Assembly: GCA_028289345.1 (NCBI GenBank)
Contig: JANQQL010000050.1
Location: 266,370-330,369, forward strand
Length of the DNA: 64,000 nt
Source of the DNA: Planctomycetota bacterium
Lineage (GTDB): Bacteria; Planctomycetota; B15-G4; SIAN01
Reading direction: 5' to 3'
A model generated the notes under the pieces. The model did no database searches, had not been told where the DNA came from, and was given only the letters and a program-made list of their open reading frames with translations. This document shows positions 1 to 9,285 of this stretch, one piece after another (position 1 is the stretch's first letter; each line of letters opens with the position of its first letter). A program made the translations under genes and the position numbers.

Positions 1-1
1 C

Positions 2-508
2 CGCGAGAAGCGCAAGGAAGGGGCGCTGGACCTCCAGTCCGTGTTCTTTTCCAACGTGAGCGCCGCCATTCGACGAGACCTGTTGCTTGCGTATCCGTTC
101 GATCCGACCTTGATCATGAGCGAAGACCAACAGTGGGCTCGCGACGTCATCGAAGCAGGCTACGCCACGGTCTACGAACCAAAGTCCACGGTCATCCACT
201 CGCACGACTACTCGCTGACTTATGCCTTTCGACGGTACTTTGACAGCGTCTACTCGCTGACCGAAATCTTTCCACGCCACGGCCTTTCAACCTCCGCGGC
301 CATGGGCGCTTCCTACCTGCTCAGCGAGTGCAAGTACATCGCCAGAAACTACCCACGACAGCTGCCCTACTATGCGCTGTACACGCTGGCAAAGTCCGCA
401 GGAACGGTGAGTGGTCACTTTGCCGAACAGCTTCCGACCTGGCTGGCCACCAAGCTCAGCCTGAATCGCAACCACTGGAAGAAACCGGATCGACTGGCTT
501 CCGAATAG
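2..508 (+). CDS. Glycosyltransferase family 2, C-terminal fragment (5' end outside window)
   Basis: The frame is open from base 2, so the gene begins before the window and only about 168 C-terminal residues are seen. The stretch FFSNVSAAIRRD followed by SEDQQWARDVIEAGY is the acceptor-side ED-type motif of GT2 rhamnosyltransferase-like enzymes, which transfer a sugar from a nucleotide donor to a growing glycan at the cytoplasmic face. The tail (YLLSECKYIARNYPRQL...) is the amphipathic region that usually ends these enzymes. It ends with TAG at 506-508. The donor sugar cannot be deduced. The 265 bases to the next gene show nothing clear. Confidence 0.8.
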   Translation, partial: REKRKEGALDLQSVFFSNVSAAIRRDLLLAYPFDPTLIMSEDQQWARDVIEAGYATVYEPKSTVIHSHDYSLTYAFRRYFDSVYSLTEIFPRHGLSTSAAMGASYLLSECKYIARNYPRQLPYYALYTLAKSAGTVSGHFAEQLPTWLATKLSLNRNHWKKPDRLASE

Positions 509-773
509 GCCGCCCCCCAAACGGCGTGGCCACGCACCCTTCGAGAGCAAATCTCAAAGCGTCTGGTTTTTGGATACTTCGGGAACGGTCGGCGCATCCT
601 CACCTCGAAGGCTCCCATTGAGTCACGGCGATCGAACGTCGCTCGGGTTCCACCAGGGCGTGAAAAATGGGGTGCGAACCACTTGTGGCGGCTAGAGTAC
701 TCGAAGAAACTTGGTCAGGCCGAAGCAGGATTCCATCAGGGTGATTTTGACAATGGAAAGGTCGTGCTGACAC

Positions 774-2528
774 ATGCGAGTTCTCGGGATGGCCTTCTCT
801 GGCCACGGCTCATCAATGTGCTTGGTCGAGGATGGTCGAATCTGCCGAGCCGTGAACTTGGAACGAATGACGCGAACCAAGTTCTCGCGCGCAACGATTC
901 CCGAGATGCAACCCGCAATCGATGCGGTTCGCACCAACTACTTCAGGCTCGACACACCGCGTTACTTCAACTTCTACGAAGTCTTTCCGGAGATGTTGAA
1001 GTACGTCACTGGCACGGACTCGCTGAAAGAGGCTGAGATCGACCTGATCGTCAAGCCCAACGACAACATTCCTTTCGGTGCGGTGTCCGAGGAAGTCTAC
1101 GCCGGATTCTTGAAGTACTTCGGCTCCACAAAGACCCACTTCGATTTCGAGCACCACCTTTGTCACGCATACCAGGCATTCCTTTGTAGCCCGTTTGAAG
1201 AATGTGCGTTCATGTCGGTGGATGGGAGCGGTGAAAGGCTGGCGCGGCACAACATGAACAGCCTCTCCATGACTCTCGGCTCGGGAAGCGGAGCGCGCGT
1301 CAACACGATGTCGGAAGTCACGTTTCCTTCCACTCTCGGCGGGATGTACAGCACCGTCACCACCCACTTGGGATTCCGAGAGCACCAGGAAGGGAACACC
1401 ATGGCCCTTGCCGCGTTCGGCGGCGACGAGTTTTACGAGCAGGTCAAGGACGCCTATTCGGTTCATTCGGATGGGACTTTCAACTTCGACTTGGAGTGGA
1501 AAGATGGAAAGGCTGTGGGCCTTGAGATCGCCCGGGCCATGCACGAGTACTGCCCTCCGCGTGAACCGGACTCGGAACTCGACCAACGGCATCGAAACGT
1601 GGCCTGGGCGATGCAGAAGATCGCCGAGGACGTCCTCATCAACGCGGCGCGGGGGCTCCATGAGCGAACGGGACACGACCGACTCGCCATCGCTGGAGGA
1701 GTGGGCCTGAACTGCGTCGCGAACACCAAGATGCTCGAAGAGTCGCCAATGAAGAGCATCTACATTTGCCCCAACGCCGGCGACCGCGGACTGGCGGCGG
1801 GGGCTGCCCTCTATGGCTATCACGTGGTTCTTGGACAGAAGGAGCGCCATCCTCCTAGCACCGACTACCTTGGTCGAAGCTACTCTGATTCCGAGATTGG
1901 TGCGGCACTCAAGGAGTGCTCCAACGTCGAGTATCAGCGCAGCGAGGACATCTGCGCCGACACCGCAGAGCTCATCAGCCGAGGGCACATCGTGGGTTGG
2001 TTTCAGGGTGGCGCCGAGTTTGGCCCTCGGGCCTTGGGGCACCGAAGCATCTTGGGAGACCCCAGAACTACGGCAAGCAAGAAGCGACTCGACGAAGAAA
2101 TCAAGCGTCGAGAGTGGTTTCGGCCGTATGCCCCCAGCGTCTTGGCGCAGCACTCTCACCGCTTTTTCGACCTGGAATGCGAAAGCCCCTACATGCTGCT
2201 CGCCGCCGACACTCGATCCGAGGTGCGTTCGGAGATCGACGGGGTCGTCCATGTCGACGGCAGTGCGAGGATTCAAACGGTCACCGAAGAGGGTGAGCCG
2301 CGATACCACCGACTCATTTCAGAGTTTCACCGTCGAACCGATATCCCCATCGTCTTGAACACCTCTTTCAATGGCAACGGCGAACCAATCGTCGAAACGC
2401 CCGAGAACGCTCTGGCGACGATGAAGTCCATGGGACTGGACAGCCTGTCGGTCGGTGATTACTTGGTGTGGCCGAAAGACGCTCCCTACGCAGGCGAGAT
2501 GAAGGCCCTGCACTCTCGGAGCGATTAG
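774..2528 (+). CDS. Carbamoyltransferase, NodU/CmcH/TobZ family
   Basis: This 584-residue protein has the usual length of the O-carbamoyltransferases that act on Nod factors, cephamycins and aminoglycosides. The N-terminal half is Kae1/ASKHA-like: it has the metal-binding stretch HHLCHAYQAF at about residues 126-135 and a phosphate-loop-like SVDGSGE near 148. The C-terminal signature GWFQGGAEFGPRALGHR lies at about 407-423, and LNTSFNGNGEPIV follows near 525. The family makes carbamoyl-adenylate from carbamoyl phosphate and ATP, then carbamoylates a hydroxyl. In this locus a sugar hydroxyl is the likely acceptor (inference). The ATG start at 774 is the only one giving the full N-terminal strand (MRVLGMAFSGH). 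Confidence 0.93.
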   Translation: MRVLGMAFSGHGSSMCLVEDGRICRAVNLERMTRTKFSRATIPEMQPAIDAVRTNYFRLDTPRYFNFYEVFPEMLKYVTGTDSLKEAEIDLIVKPNDNIPFGAVSEEVYAGFLKYFGSTKTHFDFEHHLCHAYQAFLCSPFEECAFMSVDGSGERLARHNMNSLSMTLGSGSGARVNTMSEVTFPSTLGGMYSTVTTHLGFREHQEGNTMALAAFGGDEFYEQVKDAYSVHSDGTFNFDLEWKDGKAVGLEIARAMHEYCPPREPDSELDQRHRNVAWAMQKIAEDVLINAARGLHERTGHDRLAIAGGVGLNCVANTKMLEESPMKSIYICPNAGDRGLAAGAALYGYHVVLGQKERHPPSTDYLGRSYSDSEIGAALKECSNVEYQRSEDICADTAELISRGHIVGWFQGGAEFGPRALGHRSILGDPRTTASKKRLDEEIKRREWFRPYAPSVLAQHSHRFFDLECESPYMLLAADTRSEVRSEIDGVVHVDGSARIQTVTEEGEPRYHRLISEFHRRTDIPIVLNTSFNGNGEPIVETPENALATMKSMGLDSLSVGDYLVWPKDAPYAGEMKALHSRSD

Positions 2529-2694
2529 AGCAGGCCACGGCATCGGAGATTTGCTGGCTGACTTGAATGATGAAAGCTCGAAACACACTCACGACTCTCC
2601 CTCTCGCGCAGGAGCTGCGGCCTTGGAAAACGGGGGAGCTCTTCGCCTCTCTACTGATCGGTCACTCCAAGTCAACCGATGAAACGGGAACTCG

Positions 2695-3585
2695 ATGCCA
2701 ATCTACTTTCCTAGATCGCTGAAAGGGTTTCTTCCACGCCGCAAAGTATTCAGCACCTGGTATGACCACCTTTCCTTTGGTTACGACCTCGTTGGCGCGT
2801 TTCAGCCATCTTCCATTGTTGAACTTGGCACCTTTACGGGGCAGTCCTACTTCACTTTCTGTCAATCCGTTCTCGATCACGAATTTTCCTGCCGATGCTA
2901 TGCCGTTGACACCTGGGCTTGGACTCCCGACTACCACATGGACCCCTACGACGAGTCGGTGTATTCGGAGGTCAAGGACTACAACGATTCCAACTACTCG
3001 ACGTTTTCCACGCTCATGCGAATGGAGTTCGAGGAGGCAGCAGAGAGCTTCTCAGATGCTTCCATCGACCTGCTGCACATTGACGGCCACCACACCTACG
3101 AAGCCGCTCGCGGAGACTATGAAACCTGGCTTCCCAAAGTGGCGCCGGGCGGAATCATTCTTTTCCACGACACCTGCGCGCGGGTGAAAGATTACGGCGT
3201 CTGGAGGTTGTGGAGCGAGATCCGCAAACAACACCCGTCCTTCGAGTTCAAACACGGATTTGGCCTGGGTGTCATTCGAAAGCAGGGCGGGGAACGGCGG
3301 TCGCAACCGCTCCTTGACTTGCTGTTCGATGACAACGAGGAACGCCATCACCAACTGAGGAATCTGTACGTCTACGCGAGCCATCTCCAAACCCTGGAGG
3401 GTCGCAACAGGGTCTACGAAAACGTGCAGAACCGCTTGGCCAAGGAGAAGGCGACCGGCGGCTCACAACTGCACGATGAGATGAAGAAAGAAATCCTCGA
3501 CCTCAAGAGCACTCAGTCCGACGAGTTTGAGCGGATCAAGGCTGAGATTCTGGAGGCTCGAAAGAGACAGCCGAAACGCAACTGA
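2695..3585 (+). CDS. Class I SAM-dependent methyltransferase (Methyltransf_24-like), module A copy
   Basis: This is a 296-residue Rossmann methyltransferase. The SAM-binding glycine motif VELGTFTG is near residues 41-48, the acidic strand YAVDTW is near 72, and LLHIDGHHTYEA (about 126-137) and PGGIILFHD (about 150-158) are typical of the Methyltransf_24 group found in glycan clusters. The last 80 residues are charged and probably helical. A close paralogue lies at 54717-55508: both begin with IYFP, keep SYFTFCQS and end the core with HGFGLGV. It is convergent with the sulfotransferase gene only 21 bases away. The substrate is unknown; a sugar hydroxyl is the simplest guess. Confidence 0.85.
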   Translation: MPIYFPRSLKGFLPRRKVFSTWYDHLSFGYDLVGAFQPSSIVELGTFTGQSYFTFCQSVLDHEFSCRCYAVDTWAWTPDYHMDPYDESVYSEVKDYNDSNYSTFSTLMRMEFEEAAESFSDASIDLLHIDGHHTYEAARGDYETWLPKVAPGGIILFHDTCARVKDYGVWRLWSEIRKQHPSFEFKHGFGLGVIRKQGGERRSQPLLDLLFDDNEERHHQLRNLYVYASHLQTLEGRNRVYENVQNRLAKEKATGGSQLHDEMKKEILDLKSTQSDEFERIKAEILEARKRQPKRN

Positions 3586-3606
3586 CTTTCGCGGATTCGC
3601 TGCCTC

Positions 3607-4299
3607 TCAGGCCTTCTCGGCCACAGAACAGAGGTCGCGGTACAGCAGGGCGACAGAATCAGGGAGCGCCCCCTCGAACCCCGGCTTTGCGTGTCTCAGC
3701 GATTCATCAAAGAAATCAAAGCGGTCCGGGGCACCGAGACCGAGTCGGCGACAAGCCTGCCGAAGCACCCGGTCATAAGCCTCTGCAGAGAGGTCGAAAC
3801 AGACCAGAGGAAACCGAAGCCGTCTCTGAGCCGAAAGGAGTTGCCGGTTGTAGCAATTCCAAATGCCCAGCCAGCGGTCAATCATTCCTCCATTCCTTCG
3901 CTGCAACGACTGCGCAACGAGGAGTGGGTGGCGATAGGTTCCGACGACTTGCATCTCGGGCAACGCTTCAAGCCACCCATCCAACGTGAAGAGTGTTCGC
4001 GGGCACTTGAAGCCCCACGTCCTGTTGCTTCCATACGAAGCAATGATCTCATCGCGTCGGCGCCTCAACGGATCGCTCCAGCTGACAATTCGGGGAGGGC
4101 TCTCCCAGGAACCATTGCAGCTCGTCAGCACATCCTCGTTGAGCTTCATGATCGCTGGGTTTTCGCGATTGCCTTTCGGGTTGTAGGGAGAGTCGGAATT
4201 CTTCTCACCCAAGTACACACCGGCTTCTTCCAAGCTACCGATCAATGTACTTGTCCCGCTGCGATGCATTCCCAGAACGCAAATGGCCTGACGACTCAT
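3607..4299 (-). CDS. Sulfotransferase family protein
   Basis: The 230-residue protein starts with a strand and the PAPS 5'-phosphosulfate loop LGMHRSGTS (residues 9-17). The 3'-phosphate region follows around GTYRHPLLVAQS, with the family Arg at about 123. These features fit the bacterial Sulfotransfer_3-like group, which moves sulfate from PAPS to a hydroxyl or amine of a glycan or lipid. A clear AGGAG lies eight bases before the ATG at 4299. It is the last gene of a minus-strand run, 17 bases after the dioxygenase gene. The first 100 residues resemble the start of the giant fusion at 37832, including the Asn-rich stretch after the P-loop. Confidence 0.85.
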   Translation of the reverse strand: MSRQAICVLGMHRSGTSTLIGSLEEAGVYLGEKNSDSPYNPKGNRENPAIMKLNEDVLTSCNGSWESPPRIVSWSDPLRRRRDEIIASYGSNRTWGFKCPRTLFTLDGWLEALPEMQVVGTYRHPLLVAQSLQRRNGGMIDRWLGIWNCYNRQLLSAQRRLRFPLVCFDLSAEAYDRVLRQACRRLGLGAPDRFDFFDESLRHAKPGFEGALPDSVALLYRDLCSVAEKA

Positions 4300-4316
4300 G
4301 GCTCGGGCTCCTGCCC

Positions 4317-5171
4317 CTATGAACCAGACTCAGGAAGCTCTTGCCAGAGAGTTTCGGAAGTCGCGCCCTCGCGGTCTCCCTCTTCACGAATCGTGTAATA
4401 GTAGAGAGCGATCGACTCTCGCATCATCCCATGCGGGCAATTGAGCGGCTTCGGGTGTCCGTGAAAAGAAGTCTGGTCGGTATTGAAAATCACGCAACGA
4501 TTCCCAATCGGAAGCAAGCTTCGCTCGCATTGAGCCATGTCTCGAGACCAGAGTTCCAAGTGTCCCCCGTACTCCTCTTTCCATTCTCGGTTCAGATACA
4601 GGAGCAGATTGACACGACGATCCAGCAAGTAGTCTGGATGCGCATTGAAGTCGGCATGGATTCCCAAAACACCGCCTCGATGCACAACATGGACACCGCC
4701 GCCGAGCAGCTTTGGATCGGGGAGCAAACCGCGGATTCCCGTCAAGTGCTCGAGCTCCTCTAAGAACGGTCCGGCACTGAGCTCAAAAATCAACTGGCGA
4801 ACAAACGGGTCCATGAACAGGGTCTTGGAGAGGCTTTCTTTTCGGTACTGCGCAATTCGATTGTTCTCAGTTTTCGCGTCGTAGTCATCCCAAATCAGCT
4901 TCGGGAATCTCCAATGCGTGGGAAGGGGAAGCTTCTCTGTCAACGTCTCGAAAGCGAACTTGGGTAAGAAGTCATCGATGACGACATGCGGGAAAGGTTG
5001 GGCATTTCGGTATGCCTGGGCGTTTGCTTGCCGCAGTTTCCCCCTTGCAAGCGCCGTACGTAGCTCACCCGTCCCGTATTCTGGCAGTGGACGATCGTCG
5101 GGTGACTTTTCGACCAAGCGAGATGGTTCAGGAGCAGGCATGGAATCGACAACCCTTCGGCGGCGGATCAC
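4317..5171 (-). CDS. 2-oxoglutarate/Fe(II) dioxygenase, prolyl-4-hydroxylase-like, module A copy
   Basis: This 284-residue protein has the P4H-like double-stranded beta-helix. FPHVVIDDFLP at about 60-70 is the typical entry strand, the Fe ligands are H172 and D174 in IHADFN plus the His in SFHGHP (237 or 239), and R251 in MMRESIALYYY is the likely 2-oxoglutarate ligand. The family hydroxylates proteins, small molecules or sugars. The GTG start overlaps the upstream gene's stop (GTGA at 5168-5171); an internal ATG at 5141 is the alternative. It is clearly paralogous to 55563-56345, sharing GIRGLLPDP, LDRRVNLLLY and YGGHLELW. No acceptor can be named. Confidence 0.85.
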   Translation of the reverse strand: MIRRRRVVDSMPAPEPSRLVEKSPDDRPLPEYGTGELRTALARGKLRQANAQAYRNAQPFPHVVIDDFLPKFAFETLTEKLPLPTHWRFPKLIWDDYDAKTENNRIAQYRKESLSKTLFMDPFVRQLIFELSAGPFLEELEHLTGIRGLLPDPKLLGGGVHVVHRGGVLGIHADFNAHPDYLLDRRVNLLLYLNREWKEEYGGHLELWSRDMAQCERSLLPIGNRCVIFNTDQTSFHGHPKPLNCPHGMMRESIALYYYTIREEGDREGATSETLWQELPESGS

Positions 5172-5815
5172 TCTGACTCATCGGATGGCTCCTCGCGCCC
5201 AAGTGCTTTGCGCAGCACCCCTTTCGCCCGATCCGCGGTCTTTCGTGTAACGTAGCGTGCACGAAGGAGTTGACCGGCGAACTTCTCACCCATTGTTTTC
5301 GACATCGCGTAGTGCTCGAGAGGCTCGTCCAGCGTTTCCGCGAGCACATCGAAAAGTAGCACTGTGCGAGCTCGGTCGCCGCGGTTCCAAGCTTCGTGGA
5401 TGTGCTTGGCATTGAACGCCAGACACTTCCCGTCATGCCAGGTCTGCTTCATTCCCTCGACGTGAAGGGCGCACTTGTCGACAGAGACGAGCCCCAGATG
5501 CACACGAATGTCGGTTCCCAGGCAATGATGCGGCCACAAACGCGTTCCTGGGACCAAGCGCGAAAAGACCACGGATGTGACGCCGGGAATGGAATCGACA
5601 ATCTCCATCGTCCGCGGACACCGCGCCTGGTTCTCTGGATACTCGGTGATATCGCTCGGGTCGAGTCCCTTGCGGAGGATGAATACCTTCCAAGATTCGA
5701 AATCGCGGTAGGTTTCGAACTCCGGACGTGAGATTCCATCAAGCTCTTCGCGGATGACCTTCCACTTGCGTTCGAGCATCTCGGTGAAAGGGAATAGGCG
5801 TGTGTCGTAAAACAT
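5168..5815 (-). CDS. Aspartyl/asparaginyl beta-hydroxylase-like dioxygenase
   Basis: I chose ATG 5815 because the family typically begins MFYDT.LFPFTEMLE, exactly what follows; the frame extends upstream to a TTG at 5869. The 215-residue product carries WPHHCLGTDIRVHLGL and, near the end, HIHEAWNRGDRARTVLLFDV. These are the H...R and H..NR...RT motifs of AspH/LpxO-like Fe(II)/2-oxoglutarate hydroxylases. Known members hydroxylate Asp/Asn side chains or lipid A acyl chains. It overlaps the P4H-like gene by four bases, so the two hydroxylases are very likely co-translated. Whether they act on a peptide, lipid or glycan is not visible. Confidence 0.82.
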   Translation of the reverse strand: MFYDTRLFPFTEMLERKWKVIREELDGISRPEFETYRDFESWKVFILRKGLDPSDITEYPENQARCPRTMEIVDSIPGVTSVVFSRLVPGTRLWPHHCLGTDIRVHLGLVSVDKCALHVEGMKQTWHDGKCLAFNAKHIHEAWNRGDRARTVLLFDVLAETLDEPLEHYAMSKTMGEKFAGQLLRARYVTRKTADRAKGVLRKALGREEPSDESE

Positions 5816-5881
5816 CAGCGTAATTCCGATGAGCCCGCGTGAGCAACGCTGAAGTGTATCCCGAAGCAATCCGCAGGCGCA

Positions 5882-5901
5882 AGCGCCAAGCTCTTGGCGC
5901 T
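5882..5901. repeat. Inverted repeat, 8-bp stem with 4-base loop
   Basis: AGCGCCAA-GCTC-TTGGCGCT is a perfect hairpin between the unrecognised gene (ends 5993) and the AspH-like gene. There is no following T-run on either strand, so a terminator is doubtful. It could be an RNA-stability or attenuating element. Confidence 0.4.
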
Positions 5902-5992
5902 ACCGATGGGCTAAGCGTCAAAGACAACTTCGGAAGCCGAAGATCTCCGGAATCGCCCGCACGGCACAAGCACCGACGCAAAAGCGACCAAA

Positions 5993-7123
5993 TTATGGAT
6001 ACATGCCCAGCACTTGCTCGATGACCTGCTCGGGAGTTGCGAGCCGAGACCGTTGCCTCCCAATCCTCTCCGCCGCCTCCCCGTAGTCGGCCGCCATCCG
6101 CGCTAAGGAAGAAACGTGCAACCTCGTCTCTGCGCCAAGATAGCGCGGCTCCCATCCGAGGTAGTACTCACGAACCGATCGCTGCAACCAGTCTTCCACG
6201 TGTCGCGCGATGTGGCCGGGTTCAAAACTAAACTGAGGGCGCTTGAGGAGCATCCTCAAATGCCCCGAGGTCGAGCCCGCGTTCCAGTAGAACACGTACT
6301 CGGCATGGGCCAAGAGCGCGAGGAAGAGGTTGTAAGCGCAATAGGGAAGCAGCACCGCTCGGTGAGCTTCGCCCAACAGCGGAGCGACATCCTCGAGGAA
6401 CTCATTCGGCGCGAGCAGAACGGGACACCTTCCTGCGGACACGGTGTCGGAGATCATCACCGCAACACGCTGGGCGAACTGGGCCCGACTCGACTCCATG
6501 ACTTGCGTCGCATAGTCCTCCCCTGTCAGCGCGAAGAGCCAGTGCCCCCCATCCCCAGGGGCTTCTACAAGCCCGGCGCCGGACCAAAACTCGTCGGGGA
6601 CCGCAGCAATTTCGGAAGCGACAAAGGACGGATTGAAGAAGGAGACACTCCGAATTCCCTCCACCTCGAGGGGAATCACATAGAGATGTGTGAGTTCCTT
6701 GACCACGGCAACGGGATCCGTGAGCGCTTTGACTTGCGGAGAAATGCGTGGCGCAGGAACCGTCAGCAAACCCCAGAACGGGTCAGAGGTCACCACACGA
6801 CTCCCCCCTTCGCGCAACTCGTCGGTAAGCCCTTTTAGCTGGCTCACAGAAACGAGTTGGTGAATGGGCAGTAAGTACCCGGAGAAGAGCACGACGACAT
6901 CCGGGGACTCGTCGGCGATTGCCTCCTTGAGGTCGTCGTACCCGGTGTATCGGCGAGTTCGCACTGGTAAGCCTTCGCCGTTCAAATCGTACAACCGAGG
7001 GGGAAGCAACATCGTTGTTCGAGGAGCCAACGAGCGGCCGTGGACGAACAACATCGCTAGGGTCAGCTCGCCGAAGTCGTTGTCGATCACAAACAGGAGT
7101 CGCGCGTTCTCAACAGTGGTCAC
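5993..7123 (-). CDS. Unrecognised protein, possibly GT-B-like
   Basis: The frame extends upstream to 7255, but the GTG at 7123 has GAGGGGG four bases before it and starts a typical strand (MTTVENARLLFVIDND), so I take 376 residues. The sequence alternates predicted Rossmann strands and helices (LLFVIDND, PDVVVLFSGYL, RVVTSDPFWG, PVLLAPNEFL, AEYVFYWNAGSTSGHL). The last of these, followed by KRPQFSFEPGHI, resembles a donor-site loop of two-domain GT-B transferases, but I find no decisive motif. No signal peptide or membrane segment is visible. It is first in the minus-strand run leading to the two dioxygenases and a sulfotransferase. Function is not assigned. Confidence 0.65.
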   Translation of the reverse strand: MTTVENARLLFVIDNDFGELTLAMLFVHGRSLAPRTTMLLPPRLYDLNGEGLPVRTRRYTGYDDLKEAIADESPDVVVLFSGYLLPIHQLVSVSQLKGLTDELREGGSRVVTSDPFWGLLTVPAPRISPQVKALTDPVAVVKELTHLYVIPLEVEGIRSVSFFNPSFVASEIAAVPDEFWSGAGLVEAPGDGGHWLFALTGEDYATQVMESSRAQFAQRVAVMISDTVSAGRCPVLLAPNEFLEDVAPLLGEAHRAVLLPYCAYNLFLALLAHAEYVFYWNAGSTSGHLRMLLKRPQFSFEPGHIARHVEDWLQRSVREYYLGWEPRYLGAETRLHVSSLARMAADYGEAAERIGRQRSRLATPEQVIEQVLGMYP

Positions 7124-7763
7124 AGGGCCCCCTCTTTCGTTGATCGCCGTTCGTTCTGCAACTGCGGTCCATCTTCTTGCCCTTGGGTGGTGAACAATCT
7201 GCCAAGTCTCGCTTGCCACTGGGGCGGATCGTATCTGGATGACGGAGCTTGTCACCCGGCGTCTCGGCCTCGAACCGATGCGCCGTGGCGGCTCCGCTGA
7301 CCACCGACCCGCTCGGCTCCGGCAAACAATGTCTCACTCGATTCCTCGCCTCTGACCAAGAGATGTCCGCGTGACTCAGGAGAAGCTCTCCAGCCAGCCC
7401 CGAGGCTCCCGGGTTGATCGAGACTCGGGCGGCCCCGCGAAACACGGGACAGAAACCGTGCGCTTCTTGGACGGCCCTTCCCGTTCCGCCAACGCTGAGC
7501 AAACACGCGGTACAACGACTCTCCGAAGGCTCCCGAGGACTCGGAATGTTGGCGACCGTTCTGTACGCAAAGCGAGCGCCAATCCGATGACCGAAGAATC
7601 ACAGCCTTTCCGAGGACGCTTCAATTGTCCTTGATCACTGCCAAGGGCGTCCTAGCATGAAACGTGACTCGATCGACTTGATTCCTCGAGAATCAGAAGA
7701 GCGCGCGACAACAGACTGCCTCACCGCGGCGTCCTGAGTGCCTGACGCCCGATCGGAGAAGAC
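7124..7763. other. Intergenic region between divergent genes
   Basis: These 640 bases separate the divergent genes at 7123 and 7764. Open frames exist on both strands, but none has a recognisable product or a good ribosome site. Promoters for both directions presumably lie here; I cannot point to convincing boxes. Confidence 0.5.
7128..7135 (-). promoter_or_regulatory. Shine-Dalgarno for the 7123 GTG start
   Basis: AGAGGGGG on the minus strand sits four bases upstream of GTG 7123. It favours this start over the longer frame to 7255. Confidence 0.6.
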
Positions 7764-9095
7764 GTGCTGAGGTTTCGCAAGACAAATCGGTCGGCCTATC
7801 TGAACTTCTTGCTCTCCAAGTACGAAGCGTACCGCGGAGCGACAAGCGTCCGATCTCTGCCTTACCACGCGGACATTGACCCATCCGACATCTGTCAGTT
7901 GCGTTGTCCGGGTTGTCCAACGGGGATCGAAAACGAAGGCCGCCGCCAAGGCCTCAAGGAAGAAACGGTCTACCGAAATCAGCGTGCGAAGCTCTCTCGG
8001 GACCTCTTCCATTCGGTGCTCGACGAGATCGGCGAGTATCTATTCATGATCGAGTTCCATAGCCAGGGAGAGCCGTTGCTCAACCAGGACGTAACGTCCT
8101 TCATCCGAAAAGCCCACTCTTTGGGCATCGAAACTCAGACGCGGACAAACTTGTCGTTGCAGCTCTCTGACGAGCGCATTGATGACTTGGCAAGCTGTGG
8201 ACTTGGCGTTCTGTGGGCTTCCGTGGACGGGTTCTCGCAGAGAGCCTATGAGCAGTACCGTGTGGGAGGTCAGATCGAGCTAGTGAAACGAAATCTCGAG
8301 CGCTTGGCAGAGTCGGTGGAACGCCATCGCTCGGGAACGACCATCGTTTACCAGTTCCTTGTCTTTCGCTGGAACGAAGGCGAGGTCGAAGAGGCTCGAA
8401 AGTTCGCGGAACAACTCGGAATTCAGTTCCATCTCCAGGATCCGATCATTTCCAAAGAGGACTGGCTTCCGAGCTACCGAAGGTCTGAAAAGCCCCTCCT
8501 GTCCTCAGAAGACGTGGACGCTCTCGCGAAAGAATGGACTGCGGCGGGCAATCCCTCGTACTGGAAAGACCACGAACGCCATGACTATTGGATCCCCGCC
8601 CACCCCGGTTTGCGCTGGATCCCCCAGAACAGCCCCCAGGACGACTCCTTTTGCGGCTGGCATTACACCGCGACCACCATCGAGCCAAGTGGACACCTCA
8701 CACCGTGCTGCTGGACAACAAAGGAAGGAGATCGCCTGGGCGCCATCGAGCCGGGGCGGACGAGCCTGGCTGACGTGTGGAATGGAAGCGCTTACCAGAA
8801 AACCCGAGCAGAGTTTGCCAACCCGGACGCAAAGACGCCGCCCACCACGCTTTGCTCACGTTGTTACATCCCGGACATTTTCAAGCACGTGCTGAGTAAC
8901 AACGATGTTCTTGTGTCCAACCAGTTTCACGAGGTCTTCAAGGATTCCGAGCCGGCGCTTTCGCGCGCATTTCAGCTAATCCTTCAGGGGATCGGCAAAG
9001 CGGAACGTCTGCGCTACATGGAATACTTCGAAGGCCACCTAAAGCGATACTTTGGCGAAACAGGCTTCCAGGTGGCGACCAACAGCCCGCGCTGA
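7764..9095 (+). CDS. Radical SAM/SPASM enzyme, module A copy
   Basis: The 443-residue protein starts at GTG 7764 behind GGAGAA. The radical SAM cluster motif is CQLRCPGC (CX3CX2C, about residues 44-51), set in DICQLRCPGCPTGIE. The C-terminal third has a SPASM-type cysteine set: FCGWH, then TPCCW, then CSRCY about 55 residues later. That implies one or two auxiliary Fe-S clusters. SPASM enzymes modify peptides, remove hydrogens from sugars or mature sulfatases. No precursor peptide is visible here, so a sugar or other locus product is the likely substrate (inference). It aligns over its whole length with 58861-60195 (SAYLNFL.SKYEA, LPSYR.SEKP). Confidence 0.88.
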   Translation: MLRFRKTNRSAYLNFLLSKYEAYRGATSVRSLPYHADIDPSDICQLRCPGCPTGIENEGRRQGLKEETVYRNQRAKLSRDLFHSVLDEIGEYLFMIEFHSQGEPLLNQDVTSFIRKAHSLGIETQTRTNLSLQLSDERIDDLASCGLGVLWASVDGFSQRAYEQYRVGGQIELVKRNLERLAESVERHRSGTTIVYQFLVFRWNEGEVEEARKFAEQLGIQFHLQDPIISKEDWLPSYRRSEKPLLSSEDVDALAKEWTAAGNPSYWKDHERHDYWIPAHPGLRWIPQNSPQDDSFCGWHYTATTIEPSGHLTPCCWTTKEGDRLGAIEPGRTSLADVWNGSAYQKTRAEFANPDAKTPPTTLCSRCYIPDIFKHVLSNNDVLVSNQFHEVFKDSEPALSRAFQLILQGIGKAERLRYMEYFEGHLKRYFGETGFQVATNSPR

Positions 9096-9285
9096 GCTGC
9101 CTCGCACACAACAACGTCTTCGGACAAAGCCCAAGCTTGATACAAACTCGGGCCGCTCCCTTTGGTCGGCAAAAAGAACGGAGGGCATCCGCGCCGACTC
9201 ATGGCACCTCCGACCGTTGACCACGGAAATGGAGTCGCCACCCGTCCTAAGAGCTCGACATCACGGTCACGCTTGGGAAGGGTCC

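Noticed and set aside
813..2309. 498-residue minus-strand frame opposite the carbamoyltransferase
   Set aside because: Arg/Val-rich without motifs, and fully antisense to a clear carbamoyltransferase gene.
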